NCBI GenBank assembly: GCA_977006965.1
Contig: OZ345384.1
Location: forward strand, 1,488,001-1,552,000
Reading direction: 5' to 3'
Length of the DNA: 64,000 bases
Origin: Phymatolithon calcareum
Lineage: Eukaryota > Rhodophyta > Florideophyceae > Hapalidiales
In this document: one piece after another, positions 53,001-61,329 of the stretch
Position numbering within the stretch: position 1 is the first letter of the stretch
Layout of the letters: the number at the start of each line of letters is the position of its first letter
Notes under the pieces: generated by a model
What the model saw: the letters and a program-made list of their open reading frames with translations, nothing else
The model's database searches: none
Told to the model about the DNA's origin: nothing
Made by a program: the position numbers and the translations under genes

Positions 53001-54106
53001 CCGAAGCAGCGCAGCACAGATTCAACAAGGGGAGAGTCATTCAGGACGTGAACATCCACAACGTCTCCGACCTCCGTGAACGCAGAACACGAGATACCAG
53101 GGGCTCTTTCGTCAATGTACATTGCCCTCTTAGGTCCGTAAAACCACTCTCTCCCAGCGACAATAGGGACAGTATCGACACAGTCTGTCAAATTGGGAGA
53201 GGTTGTGGAAGAGTCCCGATGCTGTGCAGAGAGGCTAGTGGAACACATTTCAGACCACACCACGGGGGAGGCGACATCTGCTCGAGCATACTCACTGGGA
53301 AGTATTGTTAGTAAAGGCACTACCGGCTCTCCTTCGCCGTCTTTGGAGCTGCTCCTCGCACCGGCCTTAGAAAGATCAACTCGCTCTTTTGTTACTTTTG
53401 AGCGTACTGTCAAATGGTTCAAAAGGCGCGGCTTGTAGGTCTTGTGTAAGGTAGAGTAGTGAGGTAGAGCGACTGATCTCTTCTTTTCGGACTCGTGCAA
53501 GAGCTGCTCTTGCGGAACTGAGTACGGTTTGCCGATCCAAGACGTAACCATTGCTCCACCAAAGGCGTCCACAAAATTACGAACAGACTGATAAGTGTCT
53601 TTAGTCAACCTTCTGCTTCCGTTAGACATGATTATGGCCCACAGAACACGCCAATTAGAAATATGTAAACCTCTCCTCATAGAAGACGCATCTTCACTTT
53701 GGCTTGAATACGTTTTGTCGGTTGCCATCAGTGCATTCGCATTGGTTATAGAAGGTGGCTCAATCGGCGCATCAGCCTCCAACGCAATGTCCTCGGAGCC
53801 GCTGCGAGGCTCACCAGCAAAAATATCCTCCGCCAAGACGACGCTCGATTCTTCGCTAACCCCAGCATTATATCCAAGCAAATCAGCGGAATCGCATCCC
53901 GATACATTCCCACAATCCTTCAATTCTTCAAATGCTGAGTGCTGCGTTCCAGAGTTGACATTGTGAGGCTCAGTGGGTAGTGAAGGTAGCGGTGCGACGT
54001 TTCGAGGATCTGGTTGGCCAGAACGAGGGCGAACACAAGATGGAATGCTGTCGAGGCGACGTCGACTGCGTCTGTTTCGCGACTTACGCGCATTAGGACG
54101 ATTCAT
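50009..54106 (-). CDS. Transposase A of the CACTA-like element, tnp2/Transposase_21-like, 1365 aa
   Basis: Probable DDE transposase acting on the element's ends. The N-terminus is basic (about residues 6-17), followed by an acidic disordered region. A conserved first domain (ISNWRVLW 149-156, ILPSEYARAD 268-277, REWFYGP 319-325, HLFWIPG 545-551) precedes a Lys/Arg cluster (about 461-486). The central part resembles tnp2-type transposases: VLFWDGF (Asp629), LDLVGCVGDTPA (Asp715) followed by LGHTAAACCHLC (a C-x2-C, 734-737), PDHLATGHLRD (838-848, the usual DxxH...G element) and GELVLEKSHQSLKR (Glu1061 with His1064), which I infer as the catalytic acidic residues. The last residues (GYPPRQG) are conserved in the decayed copy. 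The frame is uninterrupted over 4.1 kb. It starts 578 bp from the divergent gene B. Confidence 0.8.
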   Translation of the reverse strand: MNRPNARKSRNRRSRRRLDSIPSCVRPRSGQPDPRNVAPLPSLPTEPHNVNSGTQHSAFEELKDCGNVSGCDSADLLGYNAGVSEESSVVLAEDIFAGEPRSGSEDIALEADAPIEPPSITNANALMATDKTYSSQSEDASSMRRGLHISNWRVLWAIIMSNGSRRLTKDTYQSVRNFVDAFGGAMVTSWIGKPYSVPQEQLLHESEKKRSVALPHYSTLHKTYKPRLLNHLTVRSKVTKERVDLSKAGARSSSKDGEGEPVVPLLTILPSEYARADVASPVVWSEMCSTSLSAQHRDSSTTSPNLTDCVDTVPIVAGREWFYGPKRAMYIDERAPGISCSAFTEVGDVVDVHVLNDSPLVESVLRCFGTETEIDDNECTLRGVVCHTWHVHHNTRADDESFHENYRYNPAARDHEIASALTFSLYKSPFDSVTVEIPELPAEEEFTVVPDGIDDFSAHRGKKRKPSAEMVAAKRKRRAALREKRRQENVARQGWKKPILKPGDFAVLIRPLSKESTTLLTERDRNSRICVVHRFWAEMEEKSRHLFWIPGGRSVDVTSESQTITNAITEICAPMCKEIRSSFLNVRATILFREHDGERGPQAFTPISSEGVLQNGELYFIYRFVLFWDGFQLQAGKQASGDGVYMLCLNLPQRSRASPNAVRILSLTPPGVSCSAVISRILPDIIEGMTTGFLDYDGDGNCRRIFLDLVGCVGDTPALNYTLDVLGHTAAACCHLCRFTRASSTKVGSRYTAEGPHGSHSSFSRGFFEHAALHDCGANQVACRGLGMKYCPDYTKLPLHSIREAKWQAKSRIPTTSTGALLLPYHWDPYKSCFVAPDHLATGHLRDCITLAYRMLPTKECRRDVEQCMLHFLAECGMKPQNRLFDQDKKTLHTMSMTELYALASVAEIAFMKACELNTPSDRATVQTRPKTTEAISLVGSCARLIAIIWRKADRLRDGYSANQFFQEQQGLAYIYTVQKEVDKHLSKVCDVCTLSDSDSQILEDEDIPASEKSNILRVHRDCLLAIKAIDKPNLHRFRELAYSTLPMVGHMSLIGELVLEKSHQSLKRIVKKSNNKDVHLLSLQSIAIDDWQGRLTSAVSGVFDEDKAAILLCYRLLSGREAVASLRGKLTNVEKNQVIQTLGPENCIRRELETQGMSVISPRNAGSASLSWRLVEQDHINALNSELSTAFRSRISQCSIKTGSLLSSSLPNGLAGPCFRRGDVVETLCCLPKQASLHYPFLLQTNCSAYLGHLATTSAPSLWLIRDALVIQDNLGGSTHYLAVRPCVEISENRGQYNLQYVLQKFRSEARGPVSFAKVDHSMRKVGVILDWEEHALSHIDEHNGSSLTFYALTRADGYPPRQG

Positions 54107-54684
54107 TGCGTGAAGGTCTTAAATTTCTGTTCTGAGCACACAAAATTCCCCCCGAGGGATGGCATACGCTGTATTGGGCAATGATTGTCGGCGTGACTAC
54201 TTTGACCGTCCAGGGGAGAAGATATCCCGTAGAGAAGTCCGCAGATATGTGATCATTGATACTGTATCAACATAGTTCATTGCTGAATCATTAAAACGTG
54301 GCTTCGGCAGCCCCGAAGACGGGGAGGTACCATCTTCACAACTGTGAGTTGTAGTTTCCCTGAATTATAGGAACCAACTTAGAAAGCACGTGGGAGGATC
54401 TGAGTTCCTGGTTCGTGGAACTGTGAGTTGCAGTTTACCTTCAGATATGAAAAGCTCCACGTCAAAGCTGTGTGTATGATGTTTATAAAGCCACAGACGT
54501 GCATCTCTCAAAGTCGCACAGGCCGAAGTACATGTGAGCAATGTCAGTCCGTGGCCGTATCCAACATTTGGCGCATCATTAGATGCCTTATGAATTCATA
54601 AGGCATCTACTGATGCGCCATTCTGTTTGCACTACCGCTTTCCTTTGGCACAACAAAGGTACATCCCTCTGTTAGGTACGACTC
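54107..54684. promoter_or_regulatory. Divergent promoter region between genes A and B of the element
   Basis: The 578 bp must carry the start sites for A (minus) and B (plus). A near-perfect 52-bp palindrome lies in it, 65 bp upstream of B. Also visible is a repeated phrase, actgtgagtt-agttt, at about 54341-54356 and 54420-54435. The decayed copy keeps the divergent gene order. Confidence 0.5.
54569..54620. repeat. 52-bp palindrome in the A/B intergenic region
   Basis: TGGCGCATCATTAGATGCCT and six more bases to a GAATTC centre, followed by the reverse complement with a single mismatched pair. It could be an operator for a symmetric DNA-binding protein of the element or a hairpin in the B leader. 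Confidence 0.9.
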
Positions 54685-55755
54685 ATGGATAATCTCATGC
54701 AAGGTGAAATGCGTTCCGGGCATAACTACACAATTGATGACCTTGACGATCTCTATCGCACAGTTGCCGCTCTTAGAAGTCGCGTTGACGCCCTTTCCAC
54801 AGCACTGTCTTCGACTACTCGCCTAACATTTACTCTTTCCGCTTCGCTGACAAAAGATCAAGAAAACTTGTCCATCAAGGCGAAGGAAAGGGTACTTCTA
54901 TTTGCACGGCGAAATGCTGTACAAGCTCTGCGCGCTGGTCATGCCGAACTGGCTCGAAAAATTCCGCGTTCGCAACTGTGTGCATCTAATTCTGTGGTTC
55001 AGGTTATTGTCAAAACAAAGGCATCCGATTGCACCCTGGCCGACTTCCGTATACTAACTAAAGCTCTTATGCAGGAGGAATCTTTTCATTGCAATGTTTT
55101 TCCTTCCATGTTCTATGCGGAGCAACGCGATGAAGGGAAATGCAAACGCATAGACTTGACCTTCCCCTCATATTTTGACATATGTCAAGCGCTCTCCATG
55201 AATGTCGATATAAGGGAGGAAGGCGTGTACAAAGTGAGAACGTTTTCGTCTCAGCTACATCTAAAGGCCTTCCAGGTAATGGGAGTTAATGCTCCAGATA
55301 AGGGTACTGATCTCTCTCGCGCCCGCCGCATAATTCTGGGAAAAAGCGATCCTACTGTTTCGACGGATGGTCGTGCTCATGTTCTGTACCAGAAGTCAAT
55401 GTCGTGGACCGAAAGCTCATGCGACTTTGGATTTGCATATCGTGAAGAGGCTCTTTGCCATATTGCAACGATTTCAAAAGCCACACTTGCTCCCTCATCG
55501 ATGAAGCGCTCGTCACTAATAGACCAACCTCCGAACCAGCGTAACGTTTATCGCATTACGTGGCTCAGAAATAGCGACTCTGCAGCATACGATCATGTGC
55601 CACCGGAAAAGGTATCAGGTATTATTCGGTCATTTTTTCCGGCGGTCATCGTGCGAGCTCAACTACTCACCACAACGGCACAGTCGATATTCAATACAAG
55701 GATTGGTGACAAATGTTTAAAACAAATTCTAGTCTCTCCAAGCAGAGAAATCTGA
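54685..55755 (+). CDS. Protein B of the CACTA-like element, 356 aa, unknown function
   Basis: No family recognised. Residues 15-45 look like a coiled coil (heptad-like LDDLYRTVAALRSRVDAL). A conserved core follows: NSVVQVIVKTKASDCTLADF (102-121), YFDICQALSMNVDIREEGVY (163-182), FQVMGV (196-201) and HVLYQK (232-237). These blocks are also present in the broken copy at 1660-2677, so this is a genuine, conserved gene of the element. The C-terminal third is basic and unrecognised. It is transcribed away from transposase A and towards protein C. By analogy with En/Spm-type elements, which encode a DNA-binding helper (TNPA) beside the transposase (TNPD), B may bind element ends, but there is no sequence evidence for that. 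Start at 54685 is the first methionine of the frame. Confidence 0.75.
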   Translation: MDNLMQGEMRSGHNYTIDDLDDLYRTVAALRSRVDALSTALSSTTRLTFTLSASLTKDQENLSIKAKERVLLFARRNAVQALRAGHAELARKIPRSQLCASNSVVQVIVKTKASDCTLADFRILTKALMQEESFHCNVFPSMFYAEQRDEGKCKRIDLTFPSYFDICQALSMNVDIREEGVYKVRTFSSQLHLKAFQVMGVNAPDKGTDLSRARRIILGKSDPTVSTDGRAHVLYQKSMSWTESSCDFGFAYREEALCHIATISKATLAPSSMKRSSLIDQPPNQRNVYRITWLRNSDSAAYDHVPPEKVSGIIRSFFPAVIVRAQLLTTTAQSIFNTRIGDKCLKQILVSPSREI

Positions 55756-55848
55756 GTTCAAAGCGCTTCAGCATGGATATCTCTGAGCGCACATAATAAA
55801 AAACAGTAAAATCGCATACATTCACAGTGCAAGAGTGGATCACCGCGT

Positions 55849-57714
55849 CTACGCTGCTTCAGAATAATCGCCTTCGCCTTCTTCCATCCATGAGACATCG
55901 AAATCTTGGTTGCCTTCATCCAATACATCGTTTCTGTCGTCCATGGACTGGTTAGCACTGGACACTGCGTCCCTGTTCTTTGCGGCGTCAATCTGACGCT
56001 GCTTCTCCAGGTACTCTTGGTAGCTAATCTTGAATTTCTTGTTCCGCTCCATATCTAGCGTCTTCCGTTCCTTGTCAGAATCGTACCGATTCCCTACAAA
56101 CACAGTAGCACAAGTGTCTTCCTTCGCCAGTACTCTGAAAACTACCTCCCCCAAGGCCTTATTTTCCATGGATGAAGGTTCCTTGTTCAACACCTTCGAA
56201 ATTAATCCCCGCAAAGCTATGGCAAAAATATGAACCGCCCGTATAGAATGAGGTGACGCTCTGAGCACTGACGGCCATTCTTTCACCATGTAGGTGTCCA
56301 CAAACAGACCCAAAGCAACCGTGTGCAATGAGAACTCTTCTTCATCCATGAAATACTGCTTGGGTCCAACTCTTCTTGTCCCCGATGCATGAGAAATTGA
56401 TTCAGTTCCCGCCCTGAGCGCGGATTCCAGACCGATTCCCAGCGCTGTCTCTACCCCCCTCGGCCCGACAGCGCCACTTAGATGTGAATTCCCTCGGGTA
56501 GCCGTCTCTCGCGTAGAGCGCTCCGCAGATAGGGGAAAGCCGACGATTTCGCGCATGTAAACCAGTCGCACTTTCAAACTCGGAAAATCAGCAACAAGGT
56601 TTTCAAGCGCGTCTTTGTTCTGCTCATCTCCCTGCGCGGATCCGCTCACATTCGCCTTCGGAATGGAGCTCCATATTCCCGAAAGGTCCTCAGGGACATT
56701 TTTCTCGGCCTCCGTCATATGTTTTCCGAGGATAAACTGAAATCCCGCCGCATTAGCTGCTTCTCTCGACGGGTATTTGGCAACTTCTTCAGCAACAAAC
56801 AGAACTGACTTGTAGATATGCAGCCTTGCCTTCATTCGACCATCGCTAAGAACACGAAGTACTGCACTGCGAATTGTGCGCAATGCAACCTCGCGTTCTG
56901 GACGAAGTGGATGGCTTGACCCAGTAGAAACCGTTGGAGCGGACTCGGCCTCAAGTGTTCTTCTCGCACGCTTGCTTGCTCGCGAGTTCTCCCTCTGCAA
57001 TGGGAGAACGTTGCACATCTCCATAGCCTCGTTGAAGCTTTTCGCATACTCGTATGCGCCATGGATGTCCCCGAATGACTGCAGCCATGCAGGAATTGGG
57101 CGATTCTTAAACACTGTCCTGCGTACGCTCATCATCATCGTCACCATGATGCTGGTGTACAATGTCGACCAAAGCGCACCAAGTTTTGACGAATAGCGTG
57201 ACTTGATGTCGTCTCCTACCACGGAGAAGAATATCATCGAAAACCCAGACACACCGCCATCAAGGAGCCCGAATGCTGGCGCGTAGTACTTCCTCATGTT
57301 GTCAGTCACCCAGGTCTTCGCTCCGGGGCATAATTCTGCGAACGACATAATAGTGTACATCATAGTTATTCGCATCGCCGGAAGCCAGGCGTCATCTTTT
57401 ACGGCCACTAGGAACAGGTCGCTAACTTCCGTGGCGTCAGGTATAATAAATCGAATCTTCCCATCGGCATCAGTCAAAGCTCCTGTAGTTCCCCGACTAC
57501 CGGTTCCGCTTGTAATTCGTCCACTTGACGATCTTCTCTGCACATCATTGCGGACGAGGTCGATCTTGGTACCGAGTCTAGATTCCAAACTTTGCATTAG
57601 TTTGCCAATTTCGTCGAGGAGATCAGTCTTGAAGTTGTCGAGCACGGCCAAGGTCTGTACAGGTGCTGCTTGGTCCGTTGATGGCAAAATGGGGGCTGCT
57701 CTTGGCACATCCAT
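55849..57714 (-). CDS. Protein C of the CACTA-like element, 621 aa, unknown function
   Basis: No family recognised. Residues 20-60 form a helical, coiled-coil-like start (LDNFKTDLLDEIGKLMQSLE). The middle is partly hydrophobic (MRITMMYTIMSFAELCPGAK; SIMVTMMMSVRRTVF) but without a clear membrane segment. A basic motif RASKRARRTLEAE (about residue 255) could be a nuclear signal. The C-terminus is a Lys-rich helix (YLEKQRQIDAAKNRD) followed by an acidic tail (WMEEGEGDYSEAA). It is convergent with B, whose stop lies 93 bp away. No relative of it is visible in the decayed copy, where the matching place is lost. It could be the regulatory or DNA-binding partner of the transposase, or a cargo gene. 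Confidence 0.65.
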   Translation of the reverse strand: MDVPRAAPILPSTDQAAPVQTLAVLDNFKTDLLDEIGKLMQSLESRLGTKIDLVRNDVQRRSSSGRITSGTGSRGTTGALTDADGKIRFIIPDATEVSDLFLVAVKDDAWLPAMRITMMYTIMSFAELCPGAKTWVTDNMRKYYAPAFGLLDGGVSGFSMIFFSVVGDDIKSRYSSKLGALWSTLYTSIMVTMMMSVRRTVFKNRPIPAWLQSFGDIHGAYEYAKSFNEAMEMCNVLPLQRENSRASKRARRTLEAESAPTVSTGSSHPLRPEREVALRTIRSAVLRVLSDGRMKARLHIYKSVLFVAEEVAKYPSREAANAAGFQFILGKHMTEAEKNVPEDLSGIWSSIPKANVSGSAQGDEQNKDALENLVADFPSLKVRLVYMREIVGFPLSAERSTRETATRGNSHLSGAVGPRGVETALGIGLESALRAGTESISHASGTRRVGPKQYFMDEEEFSLHTVALGLFVDTYMVKEWPSVLRASPHSIRAVHIFAIALRGLISKVLNKEPSSMENKALGEVVFRVLAKEDTCATVFVGNRYDSDKERKTLDMERNKKFKISYQEYLEKQRQIDAAKNRDAVSSANQSMDDRNDVLDEGNQDFDVSWMEEGEGDYSEAA

Positions 57715-59140
57715 ACTCTCAGCGGCAGTGCTGGCGAGGACCCAGCAGCTGACGAGACACCTTCCCTTGGTGTCTCTGGCAGAGTTTTGCCGCGGGATTG
57801 GAGCGGGAGGCGATATGGGACATCAGAAGCCCATGCAGACTACGTGGCATACGTGTCTGCGTTTACTGTTGCACACCTGCAAGTTCTTACCTCGCAGACC
57901 ACTCGGACACCTGTCCGTCTGGGACTCATTCAACGTAGTCCACTCTCGAAGCAGTTTCGCTGACATTTCAGCCCCGCCGGCCGCAGATCGCCACCACCCC
58001 AGATCCGTACATAAGCGCCTCAGCAGTCCTCGTAGGCTGAAAATTCTGGCAAGCACAGGCACACGCGAACAGAAAACTCAGGCCGATCGATCGTTATCAA
58101 CGTGGTATGGCCGATAGAGGTCAAGTAATCATTGCCTTTTTCTCGTTTGCACGCTTGCGTTTCCGTGCGTAATCTTCCTTCGCAAGCTTGCAGTCACGGT
58201 CTCACTACCGCTCACAATCTTGAAACTTTGAAGCTTTGCAGATCCAGATCTCCAAGCATTGATGTCCCTACAGTGAACGGTAAGGTCCCTTCCCGCGAGA
58301 TCTACAGTGTCTGTATGTGGATCAGCATTCTTACTCATTCTCTTTCGCAACTTTTGAATCGTGCTTCGATTGCTTTGGAGGCTTAGGTCCCTGCTCTTCT
58401 CTCTGCATTATCCGGTTCGTGTTCATTTAATTGGAGAGCCGATTGTATTGATGGTTACCGTATTTTAAGCTAACCTTCTACCTTGTACATCATGTTAATC
58501 TCTTGACTTCATTCCCCACCGACTCGTCATGATCGACGCGTTAGTCATTGCGCAGCCTCCAGATACTGCTTTCAAGATCATTCTTCGCGCATTTAAGAAG
58601 AGCTTTCCTTTGAGTTCCAAGCTAACTCCACACAACTGTGCCGAGCTAACATGAATACAATGCGCATTTTTCAATAAAAACAGACATTGCTCATTACATC
58701 TCAACCAGCCGTTAAGCTTCGTTGACATCCTCCCACAGCTATCTAATTCTCGTTGCACAGCGCCATGTACGATTTCTTCTCCAGTTTTACAGCGTCAGTG
58801 CAGAGTTTTTGTGCACTTTCACCTTCGGTTCCGGGAGTCGGACGGTGTAGCTCTAGAACCAAACCCCGACCATGACAAAACCCCACCTCGCGCTACACGA
58901 AATGCAATTCGAACGAAACTTCAGCACGGAGCTCTGCCAGCGGCACCTGCAGCGCGCACAGAAACTACTGTCTGAAGTGCTATTTATGAAAATGCACAGT
59001 TCTGTACAAATTACATACAGCGGTTTCGTATGATTGGATTCTGCGTTGCGTTAAGTCGGACAGGAGCCATTTCGCCCACTCTAATAATAGTGTTTTTCCT
59101 AGCGGTATGATGTCGGTTTTATGCTGGGGTTATTTCGCCG
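57715..59140. other. Right subterminal region of the CACTA-like element
   Basis: About 1.4 kb upstream of gene C with no supportable gene. It should carry the promoter of C and the subterminal transposase-binding repeats. Frames at 57296-58117 (plus) and 58495-58758 (minus) have no recognisable motif. Confidence 0.5.
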
Positions 59141-59156
59141 TTTTTCTCCCCTGGTG
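59141..59156 (-). repeat. Right terminal inverted repeat of the CACTA-like element
   Basis: Reverse complement of CACCAGGGGAGAAAAA with small differences at the inner end (gccgtttttctcccctggtg on the plus strand). Confidence 0.85.
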
Positions 59157-59607
59157 CTATAAATGATCATTTTTAACGAGACCCGGAATATTACGAACAA
59201 ACACGCATGTTTTATCATAGCGTAGTTCTTCTGTAATTCCCGCAAAAATGTTCATTCAATAATGACAATACAACAATTTAGGATTCTTTTGGAATTCCGA
59301 CCCGTGTATGATAGCGAGCAAAAAAGTATGGAACCCTAAATTAGAGACGTTCTGTATCATACGGGGCATTTGCAACAATCACGGGAATAGGGAATATAAA
59401 ATATTTTCGCATGCACTTGTGAACATCCTATTTGACCACAGAGAAAAGGGCTGGAGCCCCCGCGAAAAGTTACAGAAATTAGAAGCCCCTAGATTTCATT
59501 ACATTTTTGAGGGGTCGTGGACAATGCAGTGCGCTTTGAACTTATGATACTGTACCATGAATGACTTTCAAGAGATACAGTAAAGGATTTTGCTACACTC
59601 TAAGGTG
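59157..59607. other. Gap between the CACTA-like element and the right arm
   Basis: About 450 bp, rather AT-rich, with no supportable gene (a 79-codon frame at 59308-59547 has no motif). Confidence 0.4.
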
Positions 59608-59627
59608 CTCTTGTGTCTATGTGACGG
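59608..59627 (+). repeat. Isolated terminal repeat of the GTGTCTATG element family
   Basis: CTCTTGTGTCTATGTGACGG matches the ends of the element at 38702-40625 and lies three bases from the inner breakpoint of the right arm (59631). The matching opposite end is not seen nearby. Confidence 0.7.
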
Positions 59628-60088
59628 CGATCGACCTGCACAACCAAAGGCGTTGTTATTATGAGGGGCTCCTGTCGCATTACTAGAGCAAATCCAAGAG
59701 TACAGCAACGAACTGCTTCCAGACTGGCCGTTGAAGAGACCTTTAACAGCCCGCCGAGAATATGCAGTTGCAATCCCTCTCACATACTGTCAAAAATCGC
59801 CCACTTAAGCCAAAACTTGCACGTTGAAATATTAGGTATTCTCAAGCCAAGCTAAAGTACCCGCGCCAAATTAGAATTCAGAAGTGTAAACCGGTACCCC
59901 TTACTGCATGGGTATTGTTCCTGGCGCGTTGCATGCAACAAGTGCATGTGCCTTTATCAGGCTACGCGTAATATCTAGATTTGAACATGTAGCGGTATCA
60001 TTGCCACGGCTACATAGGGCACGTAATTTACACTTAATTCGGGCAATCGGCAAGTGTGGATGCATGTATTGAAGCACTGCCGAATTGG

Positions 60089-60094
60089 TATAAG
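60089..60094 (+). promoter_or_regulatory. TATA-like box of the DUF1842-like gene
   Basis: TATAAG, 121 bp before the start codon at 60215, in the context attggtataagtagc. The mirrored copy lies at 48306-48311. The spacing suits a TATA box with a leader of about 90 bases. Confidence 0.45.
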
Positions 60095-60214
60095 TAGCAA
60101 CCTTGCCTGAACCAAACAAGAAAAAAAGTTTCACTCTCACAAAAGGACCTGAGTGGTCGACAGACACAGGGGAACGATCTCAGAGGGAAAGCACATCAAT
60201 CAACCACCTCAGCC

Positions 60215-60667
60215 ATGCCAGCCGACACAGGAAACAACATTGGGCTCTACCTTGTGAACGGTATTGCTGGTAACGAAGGACTTCCCGGAGCTCCCATTCT
60301 CCACTTTTCACTCACCGTGAACGTTGTCAGTGGAAAGGTGACCGGACAAGCCCAACAGACACAAGCCTTGGAAGCTCCTTTTAACGAGATTCCTATCTAC
60401 GATATTACGGGTGCTGTGGTCGCAAGTCCGATAATTATTCGTGACGTTCCGCAGGATGTGCAGTTTGTTTCTCTACAGGGTACTGCTCTTGTCCCGATCG
60501 GCCCGCCTCCATTGATTGGCGAGTACAATGTGCCTTTCACAGCCTTCTTTGCTGTTGATTCGAAGTGGAACGGACACGGAAGCTGGACTATCGGAAAAGA
60601 TCAAGTCAAGAATGTTCCTGTGCGTGAGGACACTTGCAAGAAGGTCAACGTAGAGAACGGCGCTTGA
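60215..60667 (+). CDS. DUF1842-like protein, 150 aa (right-arm copy)
   Basis: A small, soluble, beta-rich protein with no signal peptide or membrane segment. The order NNIGLYLVNGIAGNEGLPGA, then PILHFSLTVNVVSGKVTGQA (about residues 27-46), then QTQALEAP, ITGAVV, GPPPLIGEYNVPF and VDSKWNGHGSW resembles DUF1842, a domain of unknown function described mainly from bacteria, where an xGAPxLxLSLxVN...VxGxAxxTQA pattern is found; this is from memory and needs a search. It is identical to the copy at 47733-48185. The C-terminus is hydrophilic with one cysteine. The frame is complete with a TATA-like box upstream. A bacterial origin by transfer is possible. Confidence 0.75.
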   Translation: MPADTGNNIGLYLVNGIAGNEGLPGAPILHFSLTVNVVSGKVTGQAQQTQALEAPFNEIPIYDITGAVVASPIIIRDVPQDVQFVSLQGTALVPIGPPPLIGEYNVPFTAFFAVDSKWNGHGSWTIGKDQVKNVPVREDTCKKVNVENGA

Positions 60668-60942
60668 GGTTTTCCTGCAGAAAATCGCATTACGCGAGGA
60701 GTTCGGGCTCGATTTATACTTCAGCACAGAATTCGATTCAAATGGAATTAAAATGGAATTGGTCTGCAATCATTTTCTTCACAAACAACTTTGCGTCAGA
60801 AAGCACCTCTGCAGATATGCGTAATTTAAAACAGGTTCAATTGTTGGACTGGCTGACGCTGGAATGTGGCTTGCTCCGGTCGTCACAGAAAGATTGCCTT
60901 TGAAGGAGCTAAATCCCCTTTTCAGCTTCAACTTTTATATTT

Positions 60943-61242
60943 ATGGGTGGAAACGATGACAGTTCTCGACATGATCCCATTGCAGAAGCCGGTGCTTTTG
61001 CTGTTCAAAATTTTCGACATTCTCCGGACAGGAAAAGAGGTGTAGCAATCGGTAATGTTCTTGACACTTCAAGAAAGAAAAGAAAAGTATGGCTGCTTGC
61101 AAAAAAGAAGGGTGCGTTCTTTCTATGTGAGTTGCAAGCAGAAACCGGATTGCTCTTTAATGATTTAGCAATAATTCTCCATAGATATGAAAAAGTTCTC
61201 GTATGTTTCGAACTGGTGAAGATCAATGGGGCACTAGAGTAG
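60943..61242 (+). CDS. Small cystatin-like protein, 99 aa (right-arm copy)
   Basis: Tentatively a member of the cystatin fold (cysteine protease inhibitors). An N-terminal Gly-Gly, then PIAEAGAFAVQNF resembles the phytocystatin helix (E-x-G-x-FAV), followed by strands VWLLAKKKGAFFLCELQAET and VLVCFELVKING, matching the order helix plus four strands. But the inhibitory loop QxVxG is absent (the place reads SRKKRKVW), so it may not inhibit proteases. Alternatively an unrelated small protein. It begins 275 bp after the DUF1842-like gene on the same strand; tttatatttatggg just before the start may be its TATA-like element or 5' leader. A long antisense frame (61005-61520) overlaps it and is judged a shadow. 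Confidence 0.45.
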   Translation: MGGNDDSSRHDPIAEAGAFAVQNFRHSPDRKRGVAIGNVLDTSRKKRKVWLLAKKKGAFFLCELQAETGLLFNDLAIILHRYEKVLVCFELVKINGALE

Positions 61243-61329
61243 GATGGATATCGCCCGGTACCTACCAGGGCGGTAGTCACTGTTTTCAAGGCGTCAAAGC
61301 CGCCAAAGAAGACATTTTCACACATGATC

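Larger units (their letters stand above)
48964..59156. mobile_element. CACTA-like DNA transposon, apparently intact, 10.2 kb, three genes
   Basis: Left end CACCAGGGGAGAAAAA at 48964, right end its reverse complement at 59156, both flanked by CT (48962-48963 and 59157-59158), which fits the 2-3-bp target duplication and CAC(T/C)A termini of the CACTA superfamily. Subterminal repeats are visible on the left (TTTGGCCAAAC at 48979 and 49033) and on the right (atttcgcc, twice). It encodes transposase A (minus), protein B (plus) and protein C (minus); all three frames are uninterrupted. A second, decayed copy lies at 1646-7571. The element sits in the spacer of the large inverted repeat. Confidence 0.85.

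Noticed and set aside
57296-58117. 273-codon plus-strand frame
   Set aside because: Largely antisense to gene C of the transposon; no motif, and its composition mirrors the other strand.
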